Below are positions 24,593-35,446 of a stretch of DNA of 64,000 nucleotides, one piece after another (position 1 is the first letter of the stretch; the number at the start of each line of letters is the position of its first letter). A program made the translations under genes and the position numbers. The notes under the pieces were generated by a model. It was not told the origin of the DNA, did no database searches, and saw only the letters and a list, made by a program, of their open reading frames with translations. The DNA is from Kitasatospora viridis (GTDB taxonomy: Bacteria > Actinomycetota > Actinomycetes > Streptomycetales > Streptomycetaceae): positions 5,113,001-5,177,000 of the forward strand of contig NZ_VIWT01000001.1 in assembly GCF_007829815.1 (NCBI RefSeq), given 5' to 3'.

Positions 24593-25858
24593 TCAGACGC
24601 GGACCTGGTCGGCCGGCTCGCGGCCGAGCTCCGCAGCGAGCTCCTCACCGAGCTCATGGCCGACCTCGGCGCCGGCCCCGTCCGGGGCCGCCCCGCGCCG
24701 TGCGCCCACCACCGCGGCCAGCGCGGCGAGCAGTGCGAACCCGGCCACCACCGCGGCCGCCACCGGCAGCACCGCACCGGCCCCGGTCCGCTCCACCAGC
24801 GCGCCCGCCAGCGCGGCGCCGGCGGCCGCGCCGAGGTTGTACCCGGTGTTCAGCCAGGCCCCGGCCTCGGTGCGCGAACCGGCCGGCACCAGATGGTCCA
24901 CCAGCTGGTAGCAGGTGACCAGCAGCACGTCGGAGAAGGCGCCCGCGAGCAGCAGGCCGACCCCGCCGACCGCGACCACCGGCACCCCGGCCGGCAGCGC
25001 GTAGCAGAGCGCCGCCGCGCCGGCCAGCAGCAGCGGGCGCCGGCTCAGCGGCACGGGCACCGACAGCCGCCCGTAGAGCAGCCCGCCGACCACGCCGCCG
25101 ACCGAGAAGAGCGTGGTGAGCACGCCGGTGATCAGCGTCCCCCAGCTCGCGAGCAGGCCGACCTCGGCCATCGCGAGCGCCGCCGCGACCGCCGCGGCCA
25201 GGCCGACCAGCGGGAGGAAGCCCTTCGCCAGCAGCGGTGTGCGCCCGCGCCCGGTGGCGCGGCCGGACTCCGCGGGGGCCGGCAGGGCGGCCGCGAGCAG
25301 GCCGAAGCCGATCAGCACCAGTACCGCGCAGCTGCCCAGCACCACCGCCGCCGAGCTCGCCGCGACCAGCGAGCCCGCCAGCACCGGCCCGAGCGCGAAG
25401 ACCGTGGACTCGGCGGCGGTGTCCAGGCTGAGCGCCGACTGCAACTGCGCCTCGTCGGCGGCCAGCCGGCCCCAGAGCGTGCGCATCAGCGGCCCGACCG
25501 GCGGCGGGCAGCACCCGGCCAGCACGGCGGTGGCCACCAGCAGCGGAGCGGGCCAGCGCTCGGCGCAGGCGGTGGCGAGCAGCGCCAGCAGCACCGCGTA
25601 GACCAGCGCCATCGGCCGCAGCACCGCCGGGTGCCGCTCCACCAGCCGGGCCCGGAACGGCCCGAGCAGCGCGGTGCCCAGGCCCGCGAGCCCGACGGTG
25701 GTGCCGGCCAGCGCGTAGGAGCCGGTGCCGGCGCGGACGGCGAGCAGCAGCGGGATGCTGAGCACGCCGTAGCAGAGCCGCGCGGCGAGCGCGGCGAGGA
25801 AGAGCCTGCGCGCCGAGGGCAGCGCGAGGACAGCACGGTAGGAGGTGCTGGCAGACAT
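24593..25858 (-). CDS. MFS transporter
   Basis: A 421-aa major facilitator with about 12 helices, a drug-exporter type. It opens YRAVLALPSARRLFLAALAA, then RLCYGVLSIPLLLAV; the second half has GVLTTLFSVGGVVGGLLYGR. The tail is acidic (GHELGEELAAELGRE). Substrate unknown. The ATG at 25858 has GGAG about 8 nt upstream. Upstream at 25942-25956 lies CTGACGGTCCGTTAA, a degenerate copy of the recurring palindrome. It is followed by a shared terminator. Confidence 0.85.
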   Translation of the reverse strand: MSASTSYRAVLALPSARRLFLAALAARLCYGVLSIPLLLAVRAGTGSYALAGTTVGLAGLGTALLGPFRARLVERHPAVLRPMALVYAVLLALLATACAERWPAPLLVATAVLAGCCPPPVGPLMRTLWGRLAADEAQLQSALSLDTAAESTVFALGPVLAGSLVAASSAAVVLGSCAVLVLIGFGLLAAALPAPAESGRATGRGRTPLLAKGFLPLVGLAAAVAAALAMAEVGLLASWGTLITGVLTTLFSVGGVVGGLLYGRLSVPVPLSRRPLLLAGAAALCYALPAGVPVVAVGGVGLLLAGAFSDVLLVTCYQLVDHLVPAGSRTEAGAWLNTGYNLGAAAGAALAGALVERTGAGAVLPVAAAVVAGFALLAALAAVVGARRGAAPDGAGAEVGHELGEELAAELGREPADQVRV

Positions 25859-26058
25859 GGGGGTTCTCCGAAGAAATGGCACGCCGCTCGGCAGCGTGCG
25901 GGCATGACGGATGGCGTCTACCGCCCACGCCTGGGGGCGGTCTGACGGTCCGTTAATGCCGCTCGGAGAAGAACATGATCAGGAGAGTAGCGGAGTTCCG
26001 GTGCTTTGCCACCCCCCGCAGCGGAAGTTGCTGCATCGGTGGGAGATGCTCGCGGATC

Positions 26059-26111
26059 CTGCCCGAAATCGGGCAGAAATCTTGGTGTTCTCCGTTCGGC
26101 GAGCCTAGGCT
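26059..26111 (+). promoter_or_regulatory. Promoter and palindrome before small leaderless gene / glmS
   Basis: TTGGTG (26082-26087), 18-bp spacer, TAGGCT (26106-26111); the GTG start follows 8 nt later. Just upstream is the 18-bp palindrome CTGCCCGA-aa-TCGGGCAG (26059-26076), a plausible activator or repressor site. Confidence 0.55.
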
Positions 26112-26119
26112 CACTGCCC

Positions 26120-26401
26120 GTGCACAGTTCTTCGCCCCAGGCTCCGCACGCGGACCTGATCGCCCACCTCACCCGGAGCAGCGGCCTGAACCCCCGGGAG
26201 GCCGCCCGGGTGGTGGCCGAGGTGCTCGCGTACTTCTCGGAGACCACCGCGGAGTTCGTCCAGCGCCGGCACACCGAGCTGCAGGCGCGCGGACTGACCA
26301 ACGAGCAGATCTTCCAGCGGATCGCCGAGGAACTGCCCGCCCGCCGGGTCGCCGCGCCGCAGCTGTCGGCCCGTCAGCTGCGCCGGATCGTCTACGGCTG
26401 A
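26120..26401 (+). CDS. Small conserved actinobacterial protein upstream of glmS
   Basis: A 93-aa soluble protein, mostly helical: DLIAHLTRSSGLNPREAARVV (split here by motif), AEVLAYFSETTAEFVQRRH, LTNEQIFQRIAEELPARRV and SARQLRRIVYG. I do not know its function; similar small proteins occur beside glmS in streptomycetes. The GTG at 26120 lies 8 nt after a TAGGCT -10 box, so it is most likely translated from a leaderless mRNA. The gap to glmS is 69 bp with no terminator, so co-transcription is likely. Confidence 0.75.
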   Translation: MHSSSPQAPHADLIAHLTRSSGLNPREAARVVAEVLAYFSETTAEFVQRRHTELQARGLTNEQIFQRIAEELPARRVAAPQLSARQLRRIVYG

Positions 26402-26470
26402 CCCGGGCGCCGCGCCACCCGCGCGAACCCGACCACATCGACCACACCGACCAAGGAGCCACCCCTCACC

Positions 26471-28297
<1,827 letters not shown>

Positions 28298-28318
28298 GTC
28301 GGCCCGGGCGGTTCCCAG

Positions 28319-28362
28319 CCGTCCGGCGGTGACCTGGTAGCTTTCGGGCCATCACCGGACGG
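28319..28362 (+). terminator. Probable terminator after glmS
   Basis: CCGTCC-ggc-GGTGA pairs with TCACC-GGACGG, an 11-bp stem with a 3-nt bulge and a long loop, 21 nt after the stop. Confidence 0.45.
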
Positions 28363-28478
28363 CTCTGCTCCGCATAGCTGTACTCTTCGGGCGAGTCGCC
28401 GGGTGCTTGCTGCGCATGTGCGTCAGTAGGATGATCTTTGTGCCTCTTGTCTAGTTCTGGGTCGAAAGGGGTCCCCTG

Positions 28479-29285
28479 ATGCGGCGACCGTCGTGGGTGC
28501 CCGAGGGCATGGACCTTGACCGCCCGGCGGCGGCCCGGGTGTACGACTACTACCTGGGCGGATCGCACAACTTCGCGGCCGACCGGGAGATGGCCCGGCG
28601 GGCGATAGAGATGTGGCCCGACCTGCCGCTGATCATGCGGGCCAACCGGGCCTTCCTGCGGCGGGCCGTGAGCTACCTGGCCGGGCAGGGCTTCACCCGG
28701 TTCCTGGACGTCGGCTCCGGCATCCCGACCTTCGGCGCCGTGCACGAGGTGGCCCGGGCGATCCAGCCGGACAGCCGGGTGGTCTACGTGGACCGGGACC
28801 CGGTCGCCGTCGCGCACAGCCGGCTGCTGCTGGAGCACGACCCGCTGAGCCTGGTGGTCGACGCCGACCTGACGGACCCGCAGGACCTGCTCTCCCGCCC
28901 CGAGGTGGTCGAACTGCTGGCGCCCGGCGAGCCGGTGGCGCTGCTGCTGGTCGCGGTGCTGCACTTCGTCACCGACGAGCAGGACCCGGAGGGCATCCTG
29001 CGCCGGCTGCGCGACGCGCTGCCGCCGGGGAGCGCGCTGGCCGTCTGCCACGCCTCCCTGGAGGGCCGCCCCGACCAGGCCGACTCCCACCAGGAGCTCT
29101 ACAACCGCACCCCCACCCCGATGACCATGCGCTCCAGGGAGCGGATCACCGGCTTCTTCGACGGCTTCGACCTGGTCGAGCCCGGAGTGGTCTACCTGCC
29201 CCAGTGGCGCCCCGACGAGCCGGCCGAGGTCGACGAGAACCCGGAGCGGATGGTCGGCGTGGTCGGCGTCGGGCTGTTGCCGTGA
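28479..29285 (+). CDS. DUF574 S-adenosylmethionine-dependent methyltransferase
   Basis: A 268-aa member of PF04672, a methyltransferase family expanded in Streptomyces. The family start RPAAARVYDYYLGGSHNFAAD is clear, motif I is FLDVGSGIPT, and YVDRDPVAVAHSR follows. The target is unknown. It ends in GTGA shared with the next gene, so translation of a methyltransferase and a c-di-GMP protein is coupled. Upstream 181 bp hold TAGGAT at 28427-28432, a possible -10 box. Confidence 0.88.
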   Translation: MRRPSWVPEGMDLDRPAAARVYDYYLGGSHNFAADREMARRAIEMWPDLPLIMRANRAFLRRAVSYLAGQGFTRFLDVGSGIPTFGAVHEVARAIQPDSRVVYVDRDPVAVAHSRLLLEHDPLSLVVDADLTDPQDLLSRPEVVELLAPGEPVALLLVAVLHFVTDEQDPEGILRRLRDALPPGSALAVCHASLEGRPDQADSHQELYNRTPTPMTMRSRERITGFFDGFDLVEPGVVYLPQWRPDEPAEVDENPERMVGVVGVGLLP

Positions 29286-31426
29286 CCACGCCCGGGCCGG
29301 CGGGTGACCCGCGGTCCCGGGCCGTCGACGGTGCCCCGGTGCCGCTGGTGCCGGACCCGGCCCAGTGGGCCCGCCTGCTGCGCAGCAGCCAGGGCGGTGC
29401 GATGCACCCCGACGCGCTCAACCAGCTGGTCAGCAGCACCACCAGGCTGCTGCACGAGGCCCAGGCGGCGCGCACCCTGGACCCCGGCCCGGCCGCCGAC
29501 GCGGGCGCGCAGCTGGTCGAGTCCCAGTTCACCGACCCGGACCTGCTGGCCCGGGCGATCGGCCTGCTGCAGTCCGACGGGGCCGGCCGCCCCGCGCCGC
29601 CCGAGCTCTCCGGCGCGTTCGCGGCCGGCTGGGCCGCGGCCCTGCGCGAGCGCACCCTGCAGGAGCAGGAGGCGATCCGGCTGGCCGCCGACACCGCCCG
29701 CCGGGACGCCGAGCGGGCGCTGCGCGAGTCCGAGGCCCGGTTCCGGGCGCTCTTCGAGTCGGCCGCGATCGGCATCGGCATCGGCGACGTCGAGGGCAAC
29801 ATCCTCGCGGTCAACAAGGCGCTGCAGGACATCTTCGGCGCCAAGCCGGAGGACCTGCAGGGCCGCAAGGTCAACGACCTGGTGCACCCGGAGGACACCC
29901 CGGGCGTCTGGGAGGCATACGAGGAGATGGTGAGCGGGAAGCGCGAGCACTTCTCGTTCGACAAGCCCTACTACCGCCAGGACGGCGAGGTGGTCTGGAC
30001 CCACCTGACCTGCTCGCTGATCCGCGACGACGACGGCACCCCGGTCTACCAGGTCGCGATGATGGAGGACATCACCGACCGCTACCGGCTCCAGGAGCGG
30101 CTGCGCCACCAGGCCACCCACGACCCGCTGACCGGCCTGCCGAACCGCTCGGCCTTCTTCGAGCGGCTGGAGGCGGTCTTCGACTCGCCCGAGCCCGGGG
30201 CCCGGTTCGGGCTGTGCTACGTGGACCTGGACGGGTTCAAGGTGGTCAACGACAGCCTGGGCCACGAGATGGGCGACCAGCTGCTGGCCGCCGTGGCGCT
30301 GCGGCTGGACGCGGCGCTGCGCCCGCTCGGCCACCTGGTGGCCCGGCTCGGCGGCGACGAGTTCGTGGTGCTGCTGGAGGACTGCCGGGGCGAGCAGGAG
30401 GCGGTGGCGGCGGCCAAGACGGTGCTGGCCGCGCTGACCAAGCCGGTGCCGATCGACGGGCACCGGCTGGCCGTCGGCGCCAGCATCGGCGTGCTGGAGC
30501 GGCCGGTGGCGTCCACCACCCCGCTGGCCGCAGTGCGCGCCGCCGACCTGACGCTCTACCGGGCGAAGGCGGAGGGCCGGGGCCGCTGGACCCTGTTCGA
30601 CCCGCAGCGCAACGCCCGCTCGGTCAGCCGGTACGCCGTCTCGGTGCGGATGCCGGCGGCGCTGGACCGGGGCGAGTTCTTCATCGACTACCAGCCGCTG
30701 TGCCGGCTGGACGACGGCTCGCTCTCCTCGGTGGAGGCGCTGGTCCGCTGGCGGCACCCGCAGCTGGGCGTGCTCGGCCCGGACGAGTTCATCGGCACCG
30801 CCGAGGAGACCGGTCTGATCATGCCGCTCGGCCGCTGGGTGCTGGAGCAGGCCTGCGGTCAGGCGGCCGACTGGGTGCGGCGGTTCGGTGACCGGGCGCC
30901 GCACATCAACGTCAACCTGGCGGTCCGCCAGGTGCGCAACACCGGCCTGGTGCAGGACATCGACCGGATCCTGCGGAGCACCGGGCTGGAGCCCAAGCGG
31001 CTCCAGCTGGAGATCACCGAGAGCGCCGTGGTGGGGCCGGAGGACGAGTCGCTGCGCGCGCTCAACTCGCTGGTGGACATGGGCGTCTCACTGGCCATCG
31101 ACGACTTCGGCACCGGCTGGTCGAACCTCGCCTACCTGCGCGACCTGCCGGTCTCCGGTCTGAAGATCGCCGGCTCCTTCGTCAGCGACCTGCGGGACAG
31201 CGGGCGGGAGCAGGTGCTCGGCTGGCGGATCGTCGGCGGCCTGGTCTCGCTGGCCCACACGCTGGGGCTGACCGTGACGGCCGAGGGCGTGGAGAACGAG
31301 GACCACGCCGAGCGGCTGCGTTCGATGGGCTGCGACCGGGCCCAGGGCTGGTACTTCGGGCGGCCGGTCCGGCCGGAGGAGATCGTCAAGATGATCACCG
31401 AGGAGAGCGGGCGCGGGGAGCGGTAG
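29282..31426 (+). CDS. PAS-GGDEF-EAL cyclic-di-GMP protein
   Basis: A 714-aa soluble, probably bifunctional protein. An N-terminal helical region (to about 140) is followed by a PAS domain (about 145-262), a GGDEF domain (about 275-435) with intact LGGDEF, and an EAL domain (about 448-705) with SSVEALVRW, ITESAV, DDFGTGWSNLAYL, TAEGVE and QGWYFGRP. The usual KIDRSFV is KIAGSFV here, so the Asp of the KxD motif is replaced while the Lys is kept. Both activities remain plausible. c-di-GMP controls development in Streptomyces through BldD, from general knowledge. It overlaps the DUF574 gene by 4 nt. Confidence 0.92.
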   Translation: MTTPGPAGDPRSRAVDGAPVPLVPDPAQWARLLRSSQGGAMHPDALNQLVSSTTRLLHEAQAARTLDPGPAADAGAQLVESQFTDPDLLARAIGLLQSDGAGRPAPPELSGAFAAGWAAALRERTLQEQEAIRLAADTARRDAERALRESEARFRALFESAAIGIGIGDVEGNILAVNKALQDIFGAKPEDLQGRKVNDLVHPEDTPGVWEAYEEMVSGKREHFSFDKPYYRQDGEVVWTHLTCSLIRDDDGTPVYQVAMMEDITDRYRLQERLRHQATHDPLTGLPNRSAFFERLEAVFDSPEPGARFGLCYVDLDGFKVVNDSLGHEMGDQLLAAVALRLDAALRPLGHLVARLGGDEFVVLLEDCRGEQEAVAAAKTVLAALTKPVPIDGHRLAVGASIGVLERPVASTTPLAAVRAADLTLYRAKAEGRGRWTLFDPQRNARSVSRYAVSVRMPAALDRGEFFIDYQPLCRLDDGSLSSVEALVRWRHPQLGVLGPDEFIGTAEETGLIMPLGRWVLEQACGQAADWVRRFGDRAPHINVNLAVRQVRNTGLVQDIDRILRSTGLEPKRLQLEITESAVVGPEDESLRALNSLVDMGVSLAIDDFGTGWSNLAYLRDLPVSGLKIAGSFVSDLRDSGREQVLGWRIVGGLVSLAHTLGLTVTAEGVENEDHAERLRSMGCDRAQGWYFGRPVRPEEIVKMITEESGRGER

Positions 31427-31555
31427 GTCCGGTCGGTGGCGGGTCCGGCCGGCGGGCTCCCAGTGTGCTCTCAGCGGGCTTGCAGGAACCCTTGACGGTT
31501 CGTCATGTTCGGGACAAAGTTGCGGGACCCCCACAGCTCTCGGAGGAGCCCGCAG

Positions 31556-32437
31556 ATGAAGACTCCCCTCAGCGGCCTGCTCGCGGTCACCCTGCTGGGC
31601 ACGGCCGGCGCGTTCGCCGCCGCCGGGCCGGCCGCCGCCGTGACCGCGCCGACCGCGCCGCACGCCGTCCGTGCCCCGCACGCCGCCCGCGCCCCGCACG
31701 CCGCCACGGTCGGCTTCGCCGGCACCGTCGCGCTGGACGACTGCTCCGGCTCGGTGGTCCGGATGCCCGACTCGCAGGGCGGTGACCCGGCGCTGGTGCT
31801 CACCAACGGCCACTGCCTGGAGACCGGGATGCCCGCGGCCGGCCAGGTGATCACCGACCAGCCGTCCGACCGCACCTTCAGCCTGCTCGCCGACGACGGC
31901 AGCCAGCTCGGCACCCTGCAGGCGGTCAAGGTGGTCTACTCGACCATGACCGACACCGATGTGACGCTCTACCAGCTGGACAGCAGCTACGACTCGATCC
32001 AGCAGCAGTACGGGACCGCGCCGCTGACCATCTCGCCCGACCACCCGGTGGCGGGCAGCCCGATCGCCGTGGTCTCCGGCTACTGGCAGACCGTCTACAG
32101 CTGCTCGATCGACGGCTTCGTGCCGCAGCTGAAGGAGGGCGACTGGACCTGGAAGGACTCGGTCCGCTACACCTCCACCTGCAACACCATCGGCGGCACC
32201 TCGGGCTCGCCGGTGATCGACACCGACACCGGGCTGGTGGTCGCGGTCAACAACACCGGGAACGAGAACGGCGAGCGCTGCACCGTCGACAACCCCTGCG
32301 AGGTGGACGCGAACGGCAACGTGACGGTGCACCAGGGGACCAACTACGCCGAGGAGACCTACGGGATACCGGCCTGCTTCGGCCCGGGCACCCAGCTGGA
32401 CCTGACCCTGGCGGGGTGCGCGCTCCCGAAGCCGTAG
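31556..32437 (+). CDS. Secreted trypsin-like serine protease
   Basis: A 293-aa exported protease. The signal peptide ends near AAAV and is followed by a short repeat APHAVRAPHAARAPHAA, perhaps a spacer or propeptide. The S1 triad is readable: His in VLTNGHCLE, Asp in MTDTDVTLYQL, Ser in GGTSGSPVID. Paired Cys (DDCS/GHC; SCSID/STCN) suggest disulfides. GGAGGAG lies 7 nt before the ATG at 31556, which decides the start over an upstream ATG at 31505. A strong terminator follows, so it is monocistronic. Confidence 0.9.
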   Translation: MKTPLSGLLAVTLLGTAGAFAAAGPAAAVTAPTAPHAVRAPHAARAPHAATVGFAGTVALDDCSGSVVRMPDSQGGDPALVLTNGHCLETGMPAAGQVITDQPSDRTFSLLADDGSQLGTLQAVKVVYSTMTDTDVTLYQLDSSYDSIQQQYGTAPLTISPDHPVAGSPIAVVSGYWQTVYSCSIDGFVPQLKEGDWTWKDSVRYTSTCNTIGGTSGSPVIDTDTGLVVAVNNTGNENGERCTVDNPCEVDANGNVTVHQGTNYAEETYGIPACFGPGTQLDLTLAGCALPKP

Positions 32438-32473
32438 GCACTCCCGGCGGGCACCTCCCGGCGCGCACCTCCA

Positions 32474-32508
32474 CCCACGGGTGGAGATCGGCGGTCTCCA
32501 CCCGTGGG
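32474..32508 (+). terminator. Terminator after trypsin-like protease
   Basis: CCCACGGGTGGAGA and TCTCCACCCGTGGG form a perfect 14-bp stem with a 7-nt loop, 36 nt after the stop. Confidence 0.8.
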
Positions 32509-32586
32509 CCCATCACGGGGCGGGGGTGTGCGGGGGATCGTGGTGGGGCAAGGTTCCACCGGATCTCCGTGGGAGGAGGCGTCCCG

Positions 32587-33156
32587 ATGTCCCCGACGAG
32601 CCTGTTGGCCCTGATCGGCATCCTCTGCTGGCTGGGCTACGAACTGCTGCTGCGCCGCAGGAAGGACGCGGCCGCCGGCACCTGGCAGGGTGACGAGCGA
32701 GACGGCAGCTCGACCCGGCTGCTGCTGTCCGCCTACCTGGCCTCGACGCTGCTGCTGGTGGTCTGCGGCCACTGGAGCCTCGGGCTGGTCGCGCCCGGCC
32801 CCCGGTACGCCGGACTGGTCGTGCTGGCCGGCGGGCTGCTGCTGCGGGCCTGGGGCATGCGGACCCTGGGCCGGTTCTACACCCGCACGCTGCGCACGGT
32901 GCAGGAGCAGTCGGTGGTCCGCACCGGCCCCTACCGGCTGATCCGCCACCCCGGCTACTGCGGCAGCCTGCTGGTCTGGATCGGCTACAGCCTGGCCGAG
33001 GGCAGCTGGGTCGCCACCGTGCTGGTCGCGCTGGTGCTCGGCGCGGCCTACGGCTACCGGATCCACAGCGAGGAGCGCCTGCTGGTCGCCGCGCTGGGGC
33101 CCGCCTACACCGAGTACAGCCGCCACTCGAAGCGGCTCATCCCGTTCGTCTACTGA
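32587..33156 (+). CDS. Isoprenylcysteine carboxyl methyltransferase (ICMT)-like membrane protein
   Basis: A 189-aa protein with about four to five membrane helices. The C-terminal part has the ICMT/PEMT signature GPYRLIRHPGYCGSLL and SEERLLVAALGPAYTEYSRH, which forms the SAM-binding site at the membrane face. Bacterial members methylate unknown lipids or proteins. GGAGGAGG precedes the ATG at 32587. It converges on the TetR gene at 33164 with 7 bp between stops, without a recognisable terminator. Confidence 0.85.
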   Translation: MSPTSLLALIGILCWLGYELLLRRRKDAAAGTWQGDERDGSSTRLLLSAYLASTLLLVVCGHWSLGLVAPGPRYAGLVVLAGGLLLRAWGMRTLGRFYTRTLRTVQEQSVVRTGPYRLIRHPGYCGSLLVWIGYSLAEGSWVATVLVALVLGAAYGYRIHSEERLLVAALGPAYTEYSRHSKRLIPFVY

Positions 33157-33163
33157 CGCCCGC

Positions 33164-33775
33164 TCAGGCGGCGCCCAGCATGCGCAGCACCAGTTCCCCG
33201 TAGCGCTCGCCGAGCTCCTCGGGGGTCTCGGTGCTGCGCTCGTTGTACCAGCGGGCCACGTCGATGCCGAGCCCGGTGACCGCGCGCGCGGTGGTGCGGG
33301 TGTCGGTGGGGCTGAAGGTGCCCTGCGCGATGCCGGCCTCGATCACCTGGCGGACGGTGTCCTCGATCCGCCGGCGCAGGTCGGCCACCACCGCCAGGTC
33401 CTCCTCCGACAGCGCCCGCAGCTCGTAGTTGACGATCCGCCCGATGGTGTGGCCGCGGGCGTGCCAGGCGGTGAAGTCCGCCACCAGGCGGTGCATCTGC
33501 TCGCGCGGCTCCGGGGCCTGCGCCACCGCCCGCTCGACCAGGGCCAGGGTGGCCGCGTGCCCGGTCCGGCTGATCTCGGCGAGCAGCGAGGCCTTGGACG
33601 GGTAGTGGATGTAGAGCGCGGCCGGGCTCATCCCGGCCTGGGTGGCGATGTCCCGGGTGGTGGTCGCGTGGAAACCGCGCTTGGCGAAGGACTCGACGGC
33701 AGCGCTCAGCAGCCGTCTGGCGGCTTCGGGGCGCTCGCCGGGCCAGAGCTCGGCGAGGTGCTGCGCGGTGGTCAT
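33164..33775 (-). CDS. TetR-family regulator of the acyl-CoA/SDR locus
   Basis: A 203-aa repressor. The HTH runs EAARRLLSAAVESFAKRGFH, ATTTRDIATQAGMSPAALYI, HYPSKASLLAEI. The ATG at 33775 has AAGGA about 6-8 nt upstream. The divergent promoter region contains CTAAGCAAGCGCTTAG at 33864-33879. The exact reverse complement recurs before the kinase/acyl-CoA dehydrogenase operon at 38650. The simplest reading is that this protein binds both and responds to an acyl-CoA-type ligand; that is an inference from operator sharing and gene content. Confidence 0.9.
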   Translation of the reverse strand: MTTAQHLAELWPGERPEAARRLLSAAVESFAKRGFHATTTRDIATQAGMSPAALYIHYPSKASLLAEISRTGHAATLALVERAVAQAPEPREQMHRLVADFTAWHARGHTIGRIVNYELRALSEEDLAVVADLRRRIEDTVRQVIEAGIAQGTFSPTDTRTTARAVTGLGIDVARWYNERSTETPEELGERYGELVLRMLGAA

Positions 33776-33863
33776 GGTGCACATCCTTGCACGACGTCCC
33801 AGCTGGTCGGTCTTGACAGGTGTTGCTCGACGGGTGTTGACAGTGTGCGCCGCGCCCCAGATG

Positions 33864-33879
33864 CTAAGCAAGCGCTTAG
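33864..33879. promoter_or_regulatory. 16-bp operator, copy 1 (TetR/SDR divergent promoter)
   Basis: CTAAGC-AAGC-GCTTAG, a 6-bp inverted repeat, lies where the -10 of the SDR promoter is expected (TTGACA at 33837-33842). Copy 2 at 38650-38665 is its exact reverse complement. Confidence 0.75.
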
Positions 33880-33908
33880 TTACCGACGAGTTCGTGATTG
33901 GGGTCGCA

Positions 33909-34664
33909 GTGACGGTGAGTTTCAAGGGACAGGTGGCACTGGTCACCGGAGCCAGCCGGGGCATCGGCCTCGGGATCGCCCGCGAGCTGGTGGCCCGCGG
34001 CGCGCGGGTCTGCATCACCGCGCGCAACCCGGAGCCGCTGGCCGAGGCGGTGCAGGACCTCGGCGGACCGGAGCAGGCGATCGCGGTGGCCGGCAAGGCC
34101 GACGACCCGGCGCACCAGCAGGAGGCCGTGGACCGCACCATCGCCGCCTTCGGCCGGCTCGACCTGCTGGTCAACAACACCGGCATCAACCCGGTCTTCG
34201 GCCCGGTGCTGGACACCGACCCGGTGGCCGCAGCCAAGATCCTCGCGGTCAACGTGCTCGGCCCGCTCGCCTGGACCAGGCTGGCGCACCGGGCCTGGAT
34301 GGGCGAGCACGGCGGCGCCGTGGTGAACGTGTCCTCGATCGCCGGCCTGCGCACCTCGCCGGGCATCGGCATGTACGGGGTGAGCAAGGCCGCGCTCTCC
34401 CGGCTCACCATGGAGCTGGCCGGCGAACTCGGCCCGCGGATCCGGGTGAACGCGGTGGCCCCGGCCGTGGTGAAGACCAAGTTCGCCGAGGCGCTCTACC
34501 TCGGCCGCGAGGAGGAGGCCGCCGCGCCCTACCCGCTCAAGCGGCTCGGCGTGCCGCAGGACGTGGCCGGCGCGGTCGCCTTCCTGCTCTCCGAGGACGC
34601 CGCCTGGATCACCGGCCAGACCCTGGTGATCGACGGCGGCGTGACCCTCGGCGGCGGCCTGTGA
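33909..34664 (+). CDS. Short-chain dehydrogenase/reductase (SDR)
   Basis: A 251-aa classical SDR. TGASRGIGLGIA is the NAD(P) glycine motif, NNTG the NNAG-like motif, Ser in VNVSSIAG, Tyr/Lys in MYGVSKAAL. FabG-like ending LVIDGGVTLGGGL. Likely oxidises or reduces a hydroxyacyl- or ketoacyl-type substrate. I use the GTG at 33909 (GGGG 5 nt upstream); GTG 33915 is possible. First gene of a tight three-gene operon: the next gene overlaps by 4 nt (GTGA). Confidence 0.9.
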   Translation: MTVSFKGQVALVTGASRGIGLGIARELVARGARVCITARNPEPLAEAVQDLGGPEQAIAVAGKADDPAHQQEAVDRTIAAFGRLDLLVNNTGINPVFGPVLDTDPVAAAKILAVNVLGPLAWTRLAHRAWMGEHGGAVVNVSSIAGLRTSPGIGMYGVSKAALSRLTMELAGELGPRIRVNAVAPAVVKTKFAEALYLGREEEAAAPYPLKRLGVPQDVAGAVAFLLSEDAAWITGQTLVIDGGVTLGGGL

Positions 34665-35446
34665 CCGGGCCCGCGGCCCCCGAGCGGGTGGTGGTGACCG
34701 GCGCCGGCAACGGCATCGGGGCCGCGCTCGCCGAGGCCTTCGCGGCCGCCGGCGCCGCCGTGGTGGTCAACGACCTGGACGCGGACGCCGCCGCCCGCAC
34801 CGCCGCCCGGATCGGCGCCCTGGCCGTCCCCGGAGACGCGGCCGGCCGGGACGGCGTGGCCGACCTGATCGCCGCCGCCCGGGCCGAGTTGGGCGGGATC
34901 GACGTCTACTGCGCGAACGCGGGCGTGGCCCCGACCGGCGGACCGGAGGCGCCCGAGGCGCACTGGACGGCGGCCTGGGAGGTCAACGTGATGGCCCACG
35001 TCCGGGCGGCCGAACTGCTGCTGCCCGAGTGGCTGGAGCGCGGCGCGGGCCGGTTCGTCGCCACCGTCTCGGCGGCCGGGCTGCTCACCATGCTCGGCTC
35101 GGCGCCGTACTCGGTGAGCAAGCACGCCGCGCTCTCCTTCGCCGAGTGGCTCTCCGCCACCTACCGGCACCGCGGGATCCGGGTGCACGCCCTGTGCCCG
35201 CAGGGCGTGCGGACCCAACTACTGGCGGAGGCCGGCGAGTTGGGCCAGGCCCTGATGGGTGCCGGAGCGCTGGAGCCGGCGCAGGTGGCGGCCGAGACGC
35301 TGCGGGCGATCGAGCAGGACCGGTTCCTGGTGCTCCCGCACCCCGAGGTGGCCGCCTTCTACGCGGCCCGGGCCGGCGACACCGACCACTGGCTGGACGC
35401 GATGAACCGGCTGCAGCGCAAGTTCGTGGTGGAGGAGGAGCGATGA
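34661..35446 (+). CDS. Short-chain dehydrogenase/reductase (SDR)
   Basis: A 261-aa SDR. TGAGNGIGAALA glycine motif, NDLDADA after beta-2, CANAGVAPT, and catalytic Ser in ATVSAAGLL with PYSVSKHAAL. The tail differs from FabG-type proteins (VLPHPEVAAFYAARAGDTDHW), as in SDRs of acyl-CoA clusters. It is translationally coupled to both neighbours: GTGA with the first SDR and ATGA with the quinone oxidoreductase. Confidence 0.9.
   Translation: MTGPAAPERVVVTGAGNGIGAALAEAFAAAGAAVVVNDLDADAAARTAARIGALAVPGDAAGRDGVADLIAAARAELGGIDVYCANAGVAPTGGPEAPEAHWTAAWEVNVMAHVRAAELLLPEWLERGAGRFVATVSAAGLLTMLGSAPYSVSKHAALSFAEWLSATYRHRGIRVHALCPQGVRTQLLAEAGELGQALMGAGALEPAQVAAETLRAIEQDRFLVLPHPEVAAFYAARAGDTDHWLDAMNRLQRKFVVEEER

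Noticed and set aside
28613..29281. N-terminal extension of the GGDEF-EAL protein
   Set aside because: It overlaps the DUF574 gene in another frame; GTG 29282 in the GTGA overlap is the sensible start.
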